64,000 bases of DNA. Origin: Dryas octopetala. Lineage: Eukaryota > Streptophyta > Magnoliopsida > Rosales > Rosaceae. The notes under the pieces are model-generated. The model searched no databases, was not told the DNA's origin, and saw nothing but the letters and a program-made list of their open reading frames with translations. Shown here one piece after another: positions 50,131 through 60,521 of the stretch (positions are counted from its first letter, which is position 1; the number at the start of each line of letters is the position of its first letter). Position numbers and translations under genes: made by a program. The stretch covers positions 3,658,001-3,722,000 of the forward strand of contig OY992834.1 of the NCBI GenBank assembly GCA_963921425.1, read 5' to 3'.

Positions 50131-51405
50131 ATGGAGCTTCCGGAGGATATCATTGTGGACATACTCAAAAGGCTGCCTGCAAAGACTTTGGTTCGATCCA
50201 GGTGCGTATGCAAACCCTGGTGCTCTCTGATTACCAGTCCAAGCTTCATCAGAGCCCACCTCAAAAAAAACCGATCTCTATTCCAGTCCAGTGTGGGGCA
50301 AACCACTCGCATCATTCTGTCACGGTATTGTGATACCCTTTTGGCCTTGGACTCTGAAAACAACAATGTTGCTGAAGCAGTGGAGCTGGATTTGCAGATG
50401 GTCCGAAATCTGCCTTACTATGTTAAGGGTCACTCTGATGGGTTGCTCTGCTTGGTTATTAATGATGGGATGAAGGGTATGCTTGTTATATACAACCCAT
50501 CAATCCAAGAGTACAGGAAGCTACCTCTTCCTAGTAATTTTCGAAGTACTAGGGAGGTAATTGGGATTGGTTATGATTCCTCTACTGATGATTACAAGGT
50601 GGTCAGAGTCCCATCTAACTATTGCAGGTTGAAATGCCCTGACTATACTCCTAAAGTTGAGGTCTTGACCCTGAAATCCAATACTTGGAGGAAGATCCCA
50701 GACAAGGACACACCTCCTTATTTCATTGAGCACATCTTCCAAGCCACTGAAATCAATGGTGGGCTTTATTGGCTTGCTGAGGATCAAAAATCTGGGAGGT
50801 GTTTGATTGTGCGTTTTGATTTGGCTGAGGAGAAGTTCAAGGTGGTGCCTCCACCACCTGATGAGAATGGTAGGAGCATATCATGGCTTGGGCCTCTGAA
50901 AGACTGCCTTTGTGTGGTTCACACTAGGAGGTTGAGTGACGTCCATGTTTGGGCAACCAGTGATGACAAAACTTGGAGGAAAATCATCACCACTTCGAGG
51001 TATCCGAGGATTCCCGGACGAGACCCTTTCCTCGACTCTTTTCGCTATATGCCGCTGTGTTTTACTGCCGATGGAAGAGTGCTGATGAGTGTTAGAGGAG
51101 AGAGATTTGTTATGTTTGATCCGAGAAACAATATGTTTGCAAATGTTGAAATCCGAGGTGCTGAGCATTGGTTGCAGGAGACCTTGTACTGTGAAAGTCT
51201 AGTTTCCCCCGGAGGCGGCATGCATGAGACTGAGTCTGCTTCGGCTTCAACTTTGGTTTCTGGTCGTCGTGTTTATGATACAGAGGGAAATCAAACAGAG
51301 GCGGAGGACACCACAAACAGCCTTCGGCAACTGCTTATTGGTTTGAAGAGGGAAGTCTCCAACTTGTTGGCTTGTACCGTTACCCACAGGAATGCGCAGC
51401 CATGA
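50131..51405 (+). CDS. F-box protein with F-box-associated interaction domain (CPR1/CPR30-like class)
   Basis: A single exon of 424 residues. The F-box is at the N terminus (MELPEDIIVDILKRLPAKTL, followed by VRSRCVCKPWCSLITSPSFI, residues 1-45), the site that binds SKP1/ASK in an SCF ubiquitin ligase. Residues of about 85-330 form the FBA/kelch-like domain with repeated GIGYDSSTDDYKVVR and W-R-K-I patterns (NTWRKIPDK, KTWRKIITT). The last 60 residues are an unusual hydrophilic tail (ETESASAST..) without a known domain. Many F-box genes of this class are intronless and lineage-expanded. CPR1 itself controls levels of immune receptors; whether this gene shares that target cannot be told from sequence. 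Confidence 0.9.
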   Translation: MELPEDIIVDILKRLPAKTLVRSRCVCKPWCSLITSPSFIRAHLKKNRSLFQSSVGQTTRIILSRYCDTLLALDSENNNVAEAVELDLQMVRNLPYYVKGHSDGLLCLVINDGMKGMLVIYNPSIQEYRKLPLPSNFRSTREVIGIGYDSSTDDYKVVRVPSNYCRLKCPDYTPKVEVLTLKSNTWRKIPDKDTPPYFIEHIFQATEINGGLYWLAEDQKSGRCLIVRFDLAEEKFKVVPPPPDENGRSISWLGPLKDCLCVVHTRRLSDVHVWATSDDKTWRKIITTSRYPRIPGRDPFLDSFRYMPLCFTADGRVLMSVRGERFVMFDPRNNMFANVEIRGAEHWLQETLYCESLVSPGGGMHETESASASTLVSGRRVYDTEGNQTEAEDTTNSLRQLLIGLKREVSNLLACTVTHRNAQP

Positions 51406-52208
51406 TAATTGAGAAGACTTCCAACTTTGGAGACACGACAACTTCTTTACTAGTTATGATCAGTAAGAACCACTTTACAGTTTTATTGCCTCTGAACTTT
51501 GCTGGTGTACTATTTGAGTTTTTGTTTTGTTGTTCATGACCTACCGAGTCTTTTCCTTTGTTCTTTCCTTTTTATAAGAAACAATGACCCACGGAGTCAT
51601 CGAGTCCACGAATTATATGGTCAAGTCAACTTTTATATGTGAGATTGATGCTTTGTTGCATTGCATCCATCTTCATGTGGGTATGGACAGAGCTTTTATG
51701 CGTCTGTCTAGACAACAGGTTCATGGTCAACGTCAACTTCGATGACTCCCGAGCCATGCTTTATGGGAAGTGTTAAATGCGGAGACCAACTTGTTGCATC
51801 CAAAGCTCATGTGATGCGAGGGAGAGAAGAAGGAAAAAAACTGCTGCGGATGCATCAAGTTCAACTCTGGATATAACATCTTCTTCGTTATTTGTACTCT
51901 CCAATTACACATAAAAAAGTGCGTACCTTTAATGGAAGAATGCAACTGATTGATCAAGCTTTTAGTTGGAAAACATAAATGCTCATATTTTCTATCTGTT
52001 CACTCAATAAGATTCAAACCCTTCTTTCAGAATTCCTCTATTTGACAATTCTAGATAAGTATAATCAGAGATGCACAAAATTGTTCTCCTGCTCGAATTT
52101 AGGAGGGAATATGAACAGAGAGAATGAATCCCACTGTATGCTGAACTCTGTTGTATCTAACCATAGCGCTTGTGCTTAAACTATCTCTTCTTGAAGTAGT
52201 CCATGGTT
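51406..52208. other. Convergent intergenic region
   Basis: 3' flanks of the F-box gene (+) and of GLY1 (-). No gene or repeat recognised. Confidence 0.5.
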
Positions 52209-54921
52209 TCAGACTTCTTCAACCTACAATTGAAATTTAATATCCCAATGAATTACAAATATGTAAGGTAAGAAACTCAAAGTTGAAAAAAAAAATGAAA
52301 TTAATAAAAACAAATAAAACCAAGAGTCACAGCTTGTTTTCTTTCTGTTATCATATCCAATGGGGAGGGATAGAGTAAGGACCTGAGGGAGGCTCATCAG
52401 CTCAAGAACAGCTTTCTTTGGAGTCAATTCATTGTCAATAATCCGAGCTACTGCAGTCAAAACTGGCATCTTCACATTATATTTCTGCGCTAGTGTAATC
52501 ACAGCTCCTGCTGTTGATACACCCTCTGCCACCTAGTAAATACAGACATTGGGTTACCACAACAATGAGCCATGAGCACAATTTCAACTTCTAACAGGCA
52601 TATCAAAATTTCATTAAGCACCTCATTCATGGAACTTAGTATATCATCAAGTGTCTCCCCTGATCCAAGACGAACCCCAACTGTTCTGTTTCTGGAAAGG
52701 TTCACAAAACATGTAAGCATAATGTCTCCAATTCCTGATAGACCAGTAATTGTTGTCGGCTTCGCACCCATCTTCAGGAGATAAAATGGAGGGAAAAGCA
52801 GTGAGACAACAGGAGCTAACCATACAAATAATTCATTTGCAACGGCATAATAAATCATACTGACAGTATGAGATTACAACAAAAATCATTGAAAAATATA
52901 GAAACCAGGGCAAGAACCAGGGCCACAAAACACCAATTATCAAAGAAACAAGACACGTAATTTGAGCAAAATACTGGTAGTTTTGTTTGGGGAGGGGGGG
53001 GGGGGGGGGGGTTGTGTGTAGAAACACATATATCAACTGTAAGCTACAGCACTGCCATGATTTTTGCATGGATGTGGTATATATCAACCATATTAGGGCA
53101 TAATATGCCACAAAAATATATATATATATATGTATATATGTAAAACAATGCTTTTCTTTATTATCCTTATCATCTTTTGGTCGGAGAATAATGATTTTCA
53201 GCAAGTAAGGTACCTTAGTAGCCAGCCATCGTATCTCTGAGCATCCTTGTGCAACAAGAGCTGCCATAGAGTTATTACCAAGATTCATCCCGTCAACAAT
53301 CCCTGCGGCTATTGCAAGCACATTCTTGAGAGCACCTGCAACTTCTACCCCTGTGACATCACTGGTATTTATCAGAGGTTATGAGCTGGGTCCGTCCACT
53401 TGAATCTATATAAATTGTTTGTCACTGTACATATAGGACCCAGGCTATGTGAAGTTGGAAGACATAGATATGCAAGCCGACTACGCATCCAAGACCAAAT
53501 TATATACATAGAAAACCTAATTCCACTTAATCTAGTGATTTAATGAAGATCCACAACCTTGAAGTGCTGATTCTTAGATAGCTAGAAGCTAGTAGCTGCT
53601 GAGCTGCATTTGCCAATTTTTTGTCTTTTGAGGCTACAACCATTGCTACAAAAGCAAAAAGTAAGAGCAAAACATGATCAGTAATTTAGTACCCTTAAAA
53701 CATGAATCAGTGGAACATATTGATTCAATGTTATTGCTTATATAACACCTGTTGGCAATTTGTTCATCAGCTCCAGCGCAAAAGAAGGCCCGGATAGTGC
53801 AATGAAAGGCTGGCGAGGATTCTTCAATGCTTGGGGGATGATTTGAGACATTGTCCTCAACGTGTTGAGCTCTAAGCCCTTGCTAACAGATATGAATGGC
53901 AAGCCTGGATAAACATGTTCTGCAATTCCCTCAAGAAAAGAGGAGCTGAACTGCAATATCACAGACAAAGATTCAGGGACCTGCCTCAGGCAAAACCATT
54001 TCTAAAGGTGGGAATTGAACATTATACCAATCTGTCATATACTCATAGTCTCATAGGTAAAAGCATTTCTCGGATTCATAAGAAAACAGATATCAAGTGA
54101 AAAAATGCAAGGCAAACAGAGTAATGGGGCCGGAAGAACCTGCACAGGGACTGCATGAAAGCAATAGTCAGCACCAAGCAAAGCAGCTTTGGCATCAGTG
54201 GTTGCAATTACATTGTCTGGTAGCTTGTGTTCTGGGAAGTACTTGCTGTGAAGAAAGAAACCCAATTACATTTCAAAGAAATCATGGCTTCCATAAAAGA
54301 GTGTTTATGCATAAAAGTTGATGCTGGAGTCAGTCAGTCAGATAAGTCTTACCCATTACAATGGTTCCTATTAATAGACTCACAAACTTGAGCATCACGC
54401 ACGAGCATGTTGACTTCCATTTGAGCTTTTCTATTTGCAACATGGGCAGCCATTGCCGTAGCAAAAGACCCACCTCCAAGCACCACCACCTAAAAAACCC
54501 AAAACCAAAAAAGCTTAATTTGAAGTGAAAAACAACAGCTTTTGCAATTCTACGAGGCCAAACACAAATTGGGAAAGTGGTAGACCTTGTTGGTGCGTTC
54601 AAGGACGTCGGTCTTGGTCTTGGAGCGCCAGGTCCTGGACCAGCGGACCAGCTTCTCCCAGGCCAACTGGACTGCCCGGCGGCGGTCCCGGGTCCGCTCC
54701 GAAGCGGACTCCGGAACCGGGTCGGGGAATTGGGACTGTGGTTCGGAAGTGACAGCGTAACAAGGAGTGATTGGAGAGTGCAGGCTGAGAAGGAGCGTGG
54801 GATTGTTAGAATGATTCAATCTTCCGGGTTTGAGATTGTACGGAATGGGTCGGGTGGGGTTTGAGTTGAAGGGAAGGAGTGGATTTAGAAATGGCGGTGG
54901 TGGCTCCAACAGCGCCGCCAT
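52209..54921 (-). CDS. GLY1: Plastid glycerol-3-phosphate dehydrogenase [NAD+]
   Basis: Nine coding exons by eye: 54586-54921, 54353-54489, 54140-54245, 53749-53950, 53558-53645, 53214-53361, 52622-52771, 52383-52532 and a 15-nt last exon at 52209-52223 (V-E-E-V-stop). They sum to 1332 nt, 443 residues. The N terminus is a Pro/Ser-rich transit peptide. The Rossmann motif [20 protein letters not shown] begins exon 2. The catalytic core follows, with [18 protein letters not shown] and the active-site lysine region [21 protein letters not shown], then [13 protein letters not shown] and NRTVGVRLG. The enzyme makes glycerol-3-phosphate in the plastid for glycerolipids. Arabidopsis GLY1/SFD1 (At2g40690, from memory) is needed for systemic acquired resistance. 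Confidence 0.97.
52987..53011. repeat. Poly-G tract in GLY1 intron 6
   Basis: On the + strand a run of about 18 uninterrupted G follows ggggagg. On the transcribed strand this is poly-C. A (TA)n tract lies about 110 bp to the right (53117-53130). Confidence 0.9.
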
Positions 54922-55021
54922 TGTTACCCTTCAAGCAGTTTTGTTGGAGCTTTTTCTATCCGCCGCCCTTTTTCTTTTTCTTGTTATTATTGGAAATAAC
55001 TTGCCTATCACATCCACATCC

Positions 55022-55062
<41 letters not shown>

Positions 55063-55750
55063 GCCACATCCCCAAAAACCGGAGTCCCTCTCGTTATTAT
55101 TTATGGACTGTAGCAGTCTGGCAGGTATGCTGTATATTTAAGGAATGTAATTCAATAATGCTAATTGTTGACCTTTTTTTTCACATTTGTATTTTATTTA
55201 ATGTGTCATTACTTCACTGAAAGGGTATTTTTTTTTTTTTAGATTTTTTTTTTAGATTTTTAGTGTCCAATGTATGAATGTCATGTAAGATGGTATGAAA
55301 TTTTGGTATAAAAATATGATAAGTGTAGCATTATTGAATGTAATTATCTCAGTGGCAAATAAAAAGAAAGGGTAATTTAATTGAGAAATTTAACTCAATA
55401 ACCTACTTTTCCACCCAACCTACAATGTGTTTGGCTACAGGAAAAAAAATTTGGGATTTTTAAAAAATTCTGCATTTCAAGTATGAAAAATTAAAAGTTT
55501 CATGTTTAGTTAAATTAATAAAAAAATTCACAAATTATGAAGGAAATATTTTTGAGATTTTCAGAGCTTAAAACCTAAATTTAAATTCCAATAAAATAAG
55601 TATCATTCTACAATTTCTATTCAAGCATGAATTCTCTTTTGCAAATGGAAAAAAACTTCAAAATTCTAAAAAAAACAAAATTACTCATAACAAAATTACC
55701 TATTACATCACAAGCATCTATTCTTTATGCTCCAAGATGAAAAACAATTA
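54922..55750. promoter_or_regulatory. GLY1 5' flank with (GA)n repeat
   Basis: A (GA)n tract lies at about 55024-55058, roughly 100 bp upstream of the GLY1 ATG on the minus strand, where it reads as (TC)n and may lie in the leader. Beyond it is AT-rich DNA without a gene. Confidence 0.55.
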
Positions 55751-56742
55751 TGGTGCGTTTGGATGAAGTAATTTGAAACTACTAAAGAATTCACAAATGA
55801 CAGAATTAAAAATGACGTGATTTAAAATTCTAGAATTTGTAAATTCTCTTGTTTGGATAAATGTAATCATAATGAAATTTAAATACGAAAGTTATAGTAG
55901 TTTTATAAAAGAGTGATAGTGATGGTGATGGTGTCAACAATAAAAATGATGTTTGTGATAAGTTGATGATGGTAGTAGGGGTGATGGCCCACGGGCGAGG
56001 GGAGAAATGGTGGTGGCAAAAATTGGGGTATTGGAGGTGTTGGCAACGGCGACATTGGCAGTGATGGTGATGGTAGTGGTGACGGCAACGGCAATGGTGG
56101 TGGTGATGGCACTGGTGATGGAGGCGGCGGCGGCGGTGTCAGTGTCGGTGATGGTGGTGTCAGTGGTGGTGACGGTGGCGGCGATGGTAATGGTAATAGT
56201 GGCGGATGTGGTGGTGTTGGTAGTGGTGGCAGCGGGTAGTGGTAGTGATGGTGGCAGTGTCGGTGGTGGTGGTGGTAACGGTGGCGGCAGTGGTGGTCAT
56301 AGTGGTGGTGGCAAAGGTGGCGGCGGTGGTGGTCGTAGTGGTGGCGGCGGTGGTGGTGGCGGCGGAGGTGGCGGCGGTGGAGGTGTTGTCGGTGGTTGCG
56401 GTGGTGATGGTGGCGGCAGAGGTGGCGGTGGCAGTGGTGGTGACGATGGTGGTGGTGGTAGCGGCGACATGGTGATAGTGGTGGTGGTATTGTAATTAAT
56501 TGACAAGCTGATGGGTGGACACGGCTTTTTTTATTTTATAAAAATTGAAATTTTGAAAATGACACCAATTTATGTGAAATTTAAACTTGGAATTTACAGC
56601 CTTCAAATTCCAAATTTTTTTCCATATAGAATTTACGAAATTCTATATTTATGGACCCAAACAAGGAAATTAGAGTATGTAATTTCTTAAATGCTGAGTT
56701 TTGTTTAAATTTCAAGTTTTTTTTCTCCATCCAAACACACCA
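55751..56742. mobile_element. MITE with 3-bp TTA target duplication, filled by GGT/GGC triplet repeats
   Basis: The ends TGGTGCGTTTGGATG and (complement) TGGTGTGTTTGGATG are 15-bp inverted repeats with one mismatch, flanked by TTA at 55748-55750 and 56743-56745. That pattern fits PIF/Harbinger (Tourist-like) elements. The outer 150-200 bp on each side are AT-rich; the middle (about 55913-56495) is almost entirely GGN triplets. The frame 56007-56495 can be read as poly-Gly/Val but has no family resemblance. Confidence 0.75.
55913..56495. repeat. Degenerate GGN/GTG trinucleotide repeat, about 580 bp
   Basis: Imperfect (GGT)n, (GGC)n and (GAT)n arrays with strong G/C strand asymmetry: the + strand is nearly free of C in long parts. 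It lies wholly inside the MITE. Confidence 0.9.
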
Positions 56743-56745
56743 TTA

Positions 56746-57705
56746 AGGTAAAAACAATATAGAGCATTTTGAACTTACTTTTTTAAACAATTATTTCCAT
56801 TTGTTGTCCATTTTTTGGCAAACAATGTTAGAAATCTATTAAGTTTCCATGTGAGCGACTATATAAATTAATTTCTATATATGATTTTAAATGCAACCAT
56901 AAAATTCTAAACTTAAAACCATATACTCTAAACTTTAAACTTTAGCCCTAAACCCTTATACCCTAAGTCTCATTATTGCACATGATTTGTCAGATTTATG
57001 TTAGATTAGTCCAAATTTCATACTTAAAATCTAACATGCAGTCTGCATAAGCCATATTCAAATATACCAATTGTACCATTATATCATTGTTATAATATAC
57101 CAAATATATCTTAGGGTTTGATCATGCAAATATTTCAATGAATCACATAATAGAAGCACAAAATATTTAAATTAATTATATTAATTACCTAAACGGATAT
57201 TATCTTCAATAATTTTAAATTAAAAATAAATATATCTTGAATAATTATTTTAATTAAAAAATATAAAATTAAAGATGTCTTAAATGATATTATTTTTTAT
57301 AATTTTTAAAATTAATTTATATTAATTATCTTAATTTTAAGAGATAATATAGGTCAAAATTCCAAAAACTACATTAGCGTACTAAAAAAATATATTTAAA
57401 TACAAATCTAAATAACTATATAATTTTAGTCCGAATAACAGTATAACACTCTAAAATTGTGCCTATAATTGTCTCTTAATTAAATTACCCAAACTGATTA
57501 CTGAATCGAGTCGGTAAACACAACTCGTGTTACATTGCCAAAAAACACGACTCGTGTTAGATGTCCTCCAAACGTTTCCGTTCTCTTCTTCTCCAAACGT
57601 GCGCTCTCTCTTATTTGTTTTAAGATCTAGTCGTAGATGTTCCGACTCCTGCTGGTGAATTATATATATCTCTCTCTGTCCCAGGTACTCTCTCTCTCTC
57701 TCTAG
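56746..57705. other. AT-rich intergenic region
   Basis: Very AT-rich DNA with short open frames only. Near the right end (57480-57705) the composition changes to CT-rich sequence with ctctctctctctctctag, which looks like a plant leader and intron border of the gene fragment that follows. Confidence 0.45.
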
Positions 57706-57708
57706 TTT

Positions 57709-58033
57709 CCAGGCTGTTTTTGTTATTTATGAGTTGCGATCGGATTGAGTTCCTTCTAAATTTGTTGAAATCTCTCTATTTTTCCAGGTTGTTTTGTTTA
57801 TTTATGAGTTGGGATCGGATTGAATTTCTGCTAAATTTATTGAAAGATTGAGACTTTCTGCTTAGTTTGTTGAAAGATCGAGACTTTCTGCTAAGTTTGT
57901 TGAAAAATTGGGACTTTCTCTTAAGATTGTTGAAAAATTCGGAGTTTCTGTCAACATTGTTAAAAAACTGGGACTTTCTGCTAATTTTGTTGAAAAATTG
58001 GGACTTTCTGTTGAAAAATTGTGACTTTTTGGT
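57709..58033 (+). repeat. Nested tandem repeats (about 76-bp x2, then about 33-bp x6)
   Basis: A unit starting ccaggctgttttt and containing 'tatttatgagttg.gatcgg' is present twice (about 57709 and 57785). From about 57826 a unit of about 33 bp (gttgaaaaattgggactttc plus tgctaagttt) repeats about six times, with a shortened last copy ending near 58033. Read in one frame it gives a periodic LLKNWDFLL-like peptide (57867-58058), probably a by-product of the repeat. Confidence 0.85.
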
Positions 58034-58058
58034 GTTTGGAGTAAGAACCCTAGGCTAG

Positions 58059-58235
58059 ATGTCAGTTAGTTATCCTGTCCAAGTTTCTGCGCTCATGAGA
58101 GCTGATGCTGCTACCAAAGGAAAGAGTAGATCCCAGTCGTCCCTTGAAGCACCGTCCTCTGATCATATTCATCACTTTACAACATCAAAAACATCATCAT
58201 CAGCAAGAAGACGATCAATGAATATTAATATTTGA
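58059..58235 (+). pseudogene. Unrecognised gene, N-terminal piece interrupted by the palindrome
   Basis: ATG 58059 opens 58 codons with protein-like composition (MSVSYPVQVSALMRADAATK, then a Ser/His-rich part ending SSSARRRSMN). It stops only a few codons inside the left end of the palindrome. I do not recognise the family. A second open stretch at about 59823-59978, right of the palindrome, may be part of the same ancestral gene. Confidence 0.4.
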
Positions 58236-59821
58236 AAGAGGGTATGTGAGAAAGTGACTGAATTCAATTGGAGAGTACCAATTCAAGCAAAACGTTTAAC
58301 AGATTATCCAATTTTGGCCTAAACAAGAGAAAAAAGGGTACTTTTAGATGCTCCAAGATACTGAGATCTCTGTAGAACAAGCTTGTTCCCAAAAACAGTG
58401 GAACAAGCAATTACAAGCAGAATTCTAAAATTGAAGAGGGACAATTCAATGCCAACAATTGGATGCAAAGAAATGGCCAAGAAATTAAAAAATCAGACGG
58501 TATTGTGTTGATCGAATTCTTATGTAGCTAACAAGTCAAATGCAATCATAGAGCGTTCTTGGTCCTTGTATCATCAGTTAGTTTGACACAAGCATAACAA
58601 CAAACTGTTGTAATACCTACATTGCTTCACAAGTAACAACAACCAACAAGGAAAATACGAGGCTTACCTCAGTTTACTGTTTGGACAAGGACCCACGGAG
58701 GCTTCTGAACTCTTCAGACATTTTGTTCGAGAGAGTGTTGAACTGTTCAAACATTTTGGCTGAGAGATTGTTGACATCAGCTCTCACTTCATCCAAACAC
58801 TTTATTATGATTTTTGTGTCCAGGGATTTTCCATTGATGCGTAACACTTACTCCCACCCTTATTTTCTTCATGGGAGAGAGGATCTCTTGCCTCTGATCA
58901 AAGTGGTTGAGAAGCAAAAATCAAAGAGGTAAGTCGAAGGTGGGAGCCCCACCATCTGGTTCATTGCTGCCACCACCTCTGTCAATTAAAGAGAGAATGT
59001 CGCTCATGGATTTAAAGATGGATGAAGTGAGAGCTGATGTCAACAATCTCTCTTTAATTGACAGAGGTGGTGGCAGCAATGAACCAGATGGTGGGGCTCC
59101 CACCTTCGACTTACCTCTTTGATTTTTGCTTCTCAACCACTTTGATCAGAGGCAAGAGATTCTCTCTCCCATGAAGAAAATAAGGGTGGGAGTAAGTGTT
59201 ACGCATCAATGGATCCTGTGAAAATTCCTGGACACAAAAATCATAATAAAGTGTTTGGATGAAGTGAGAGCTGATGTCAACAATCTCTCAGCCAAAATGT
59301 TTGAACAGTTTAACACTCTCTCGAACAAAATGTCTGAAGAGTTCGGAAGGCTCCGTGGGTCCTTGTCCAAACAGTAAACTGAGGTAAGCCTCGTATTTTC
59401 CTTGTTGGTTGTTGTTACTTGTGAAGCAATGTAGGTACTACAATAGTTTGTTGTTATGCTTGTGTCAAACTAACTGATGATACAAGGACCGAGAACGCTC
59501 TATGATTGCATTTGACTTGTTAGCTACATAAGAATTCGATCAACACAATACCGTCTGATTTTTTAATTTCTTGGCCATTTCTTTGCATCCCATTGTTGGC
59601 ATTGAATTGTCCCTCTTCAATTTTAGAATTCTGCTTGTAATTGCTTGTTCCACTATTTTTGGGAACAAGCTTGTTCTACAGAGATCTCAGTATCTTGGAG
59701 CATCTAAAAGTACCCTTTTTTCTCTTGTTTAGGCCAAAATTGGATAATCTGTTAAACGTTTTGCTTGAATTGGTACTCTCCAATTGAATTCAGTCACTTT
59801 CTCACATACCCTCTTTCAAAT
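58230..59821. repeat. Near-perfect 1.6-kb palindrome (inverted repeat, arms about 770 bp)
   Basis: The left arm (58230-58996) is the reverse complement of the right arm (59048-59821), separated by a loop of about 50 bp. By eye I count roughly ten substitutions plus one 8-bp indel (near 58826/59213), about 98-99% identity. The arms begin with tttgaaagagggtatgtgag. The loop includes 'gatgaagtgagagctgatgt', which also occurs in the right arm at about 59255 and inverted in the left arm. Transcripts across it would fold into a hairpin of more than 750 bp. No transposase or flanking target duplication was found. Confidence 0.95.
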
Positions 59822-59822
59822 A

Positions 59823-59978
59823 GGTAAACCTCTAGGACAAAGGGTACTTGTTGCTCTTGGAGGAGCACTCCAAGCTGCTTTACTGGTTTTGGCATTGTGG
59901 AAGCCATTAGAAAATTCTATGTTGGAGGAGCTGAGAGTGAAGATATGGGGTGCAAGTTTTAAAAGTTGGAAAGGTTGA
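59823..59978 (+). pseudogene. C-terminal piece of the gene split by the palindrome (unrecognised)
   Basis: The open stretch GKPLGQRVLVALGGALQAAL, then a hydrophobic LLVLALWKPLENSML and a short basic end, reads like a real membrane-protein fragment. It starts directly at the right border of the palindrome. I cannot name the family. Confidence 0.35.
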
Positions 59979-60163
59979 AGAGAGAGATGAGGAAAAAATT
60001 AATAATAATTGCTGGGTTATCTGGTAGACATGACCTCTCCTGCATGTAAAAGCAAATGGAGAATTTTATGTCATATATTTGATATTACAATTATTGTTGC
60101 TTTATGTTGAATTGCAAAAGATATTATTTCCTTATGGATGCCAAGTGTTTTTCTTTTATGCAG

Positions 60164-60521
60164 GGAGTAGTTAATGAAGAGAAAGTAGATTAACATACCT
60201 TCGTATTCCATGTCTCCCCAAGAACTGGAAGCTGCGGTAGAACGAAATGGATGTTTTAGCACAGAGATAATTGAAAACTTACCTCCTGTCATGCCACTTG
60301 ACTCTGTCCCTAAAACCCAACTCTATGCATCTCACATGAGAGCTGCCATGGAAGGACTCGTCAAACAACAATTTGGAGAAGAAATCTTAGACGAGGTCTT
60401 CGACTTATATCGTAAGAAATTTGAAGAGCAACTCTCAATCTTTGAGTCAGGGAAGGCACTTAACTTTCCTGCTGTGCCTGCAAGTCATAGTGACTTGAAC
60501 TTGATGTTTTACTATAAGTGA
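60164..60521 (+). pseudogene. SABATH methyltransferase C-terminal fragment (copy 1, broken)
   Basis: The exon follows an acceptor (tatgcag at about 60163) and matches the last exon of the copy at 62433-62771: SPQELEAAVERNGCF, then SHMRAAMEGLVKQQFGEEIL and LFDLYRKKFEEQ-like text. It has an in-frame TAA early in the exon (after GVVNEEKVD) and a small deletion next to it, and its C terminus has drifted (ends MFYYK rather than VVLRRKAN). The upstream N-terminal and core exons are not visible. SABATH enzymes methylate carboxyl groups of small acids such as salicylate or loganate; this fragment cannot. Confidence 0.85.

Noticed and set aside
56007-56495. Gly-rich open frame of 162 codons resembling a glycine-rich wall protein
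   Set aside because: It is the GGN triplet array inside a MITE, readable in several frames, without a signal peptide or conserved repeat.
58907-59136. Two nearly identical 71-codon frames on opposite strands
   Set aside because: They are the same DNA read through the palindrome centre, not two genes.
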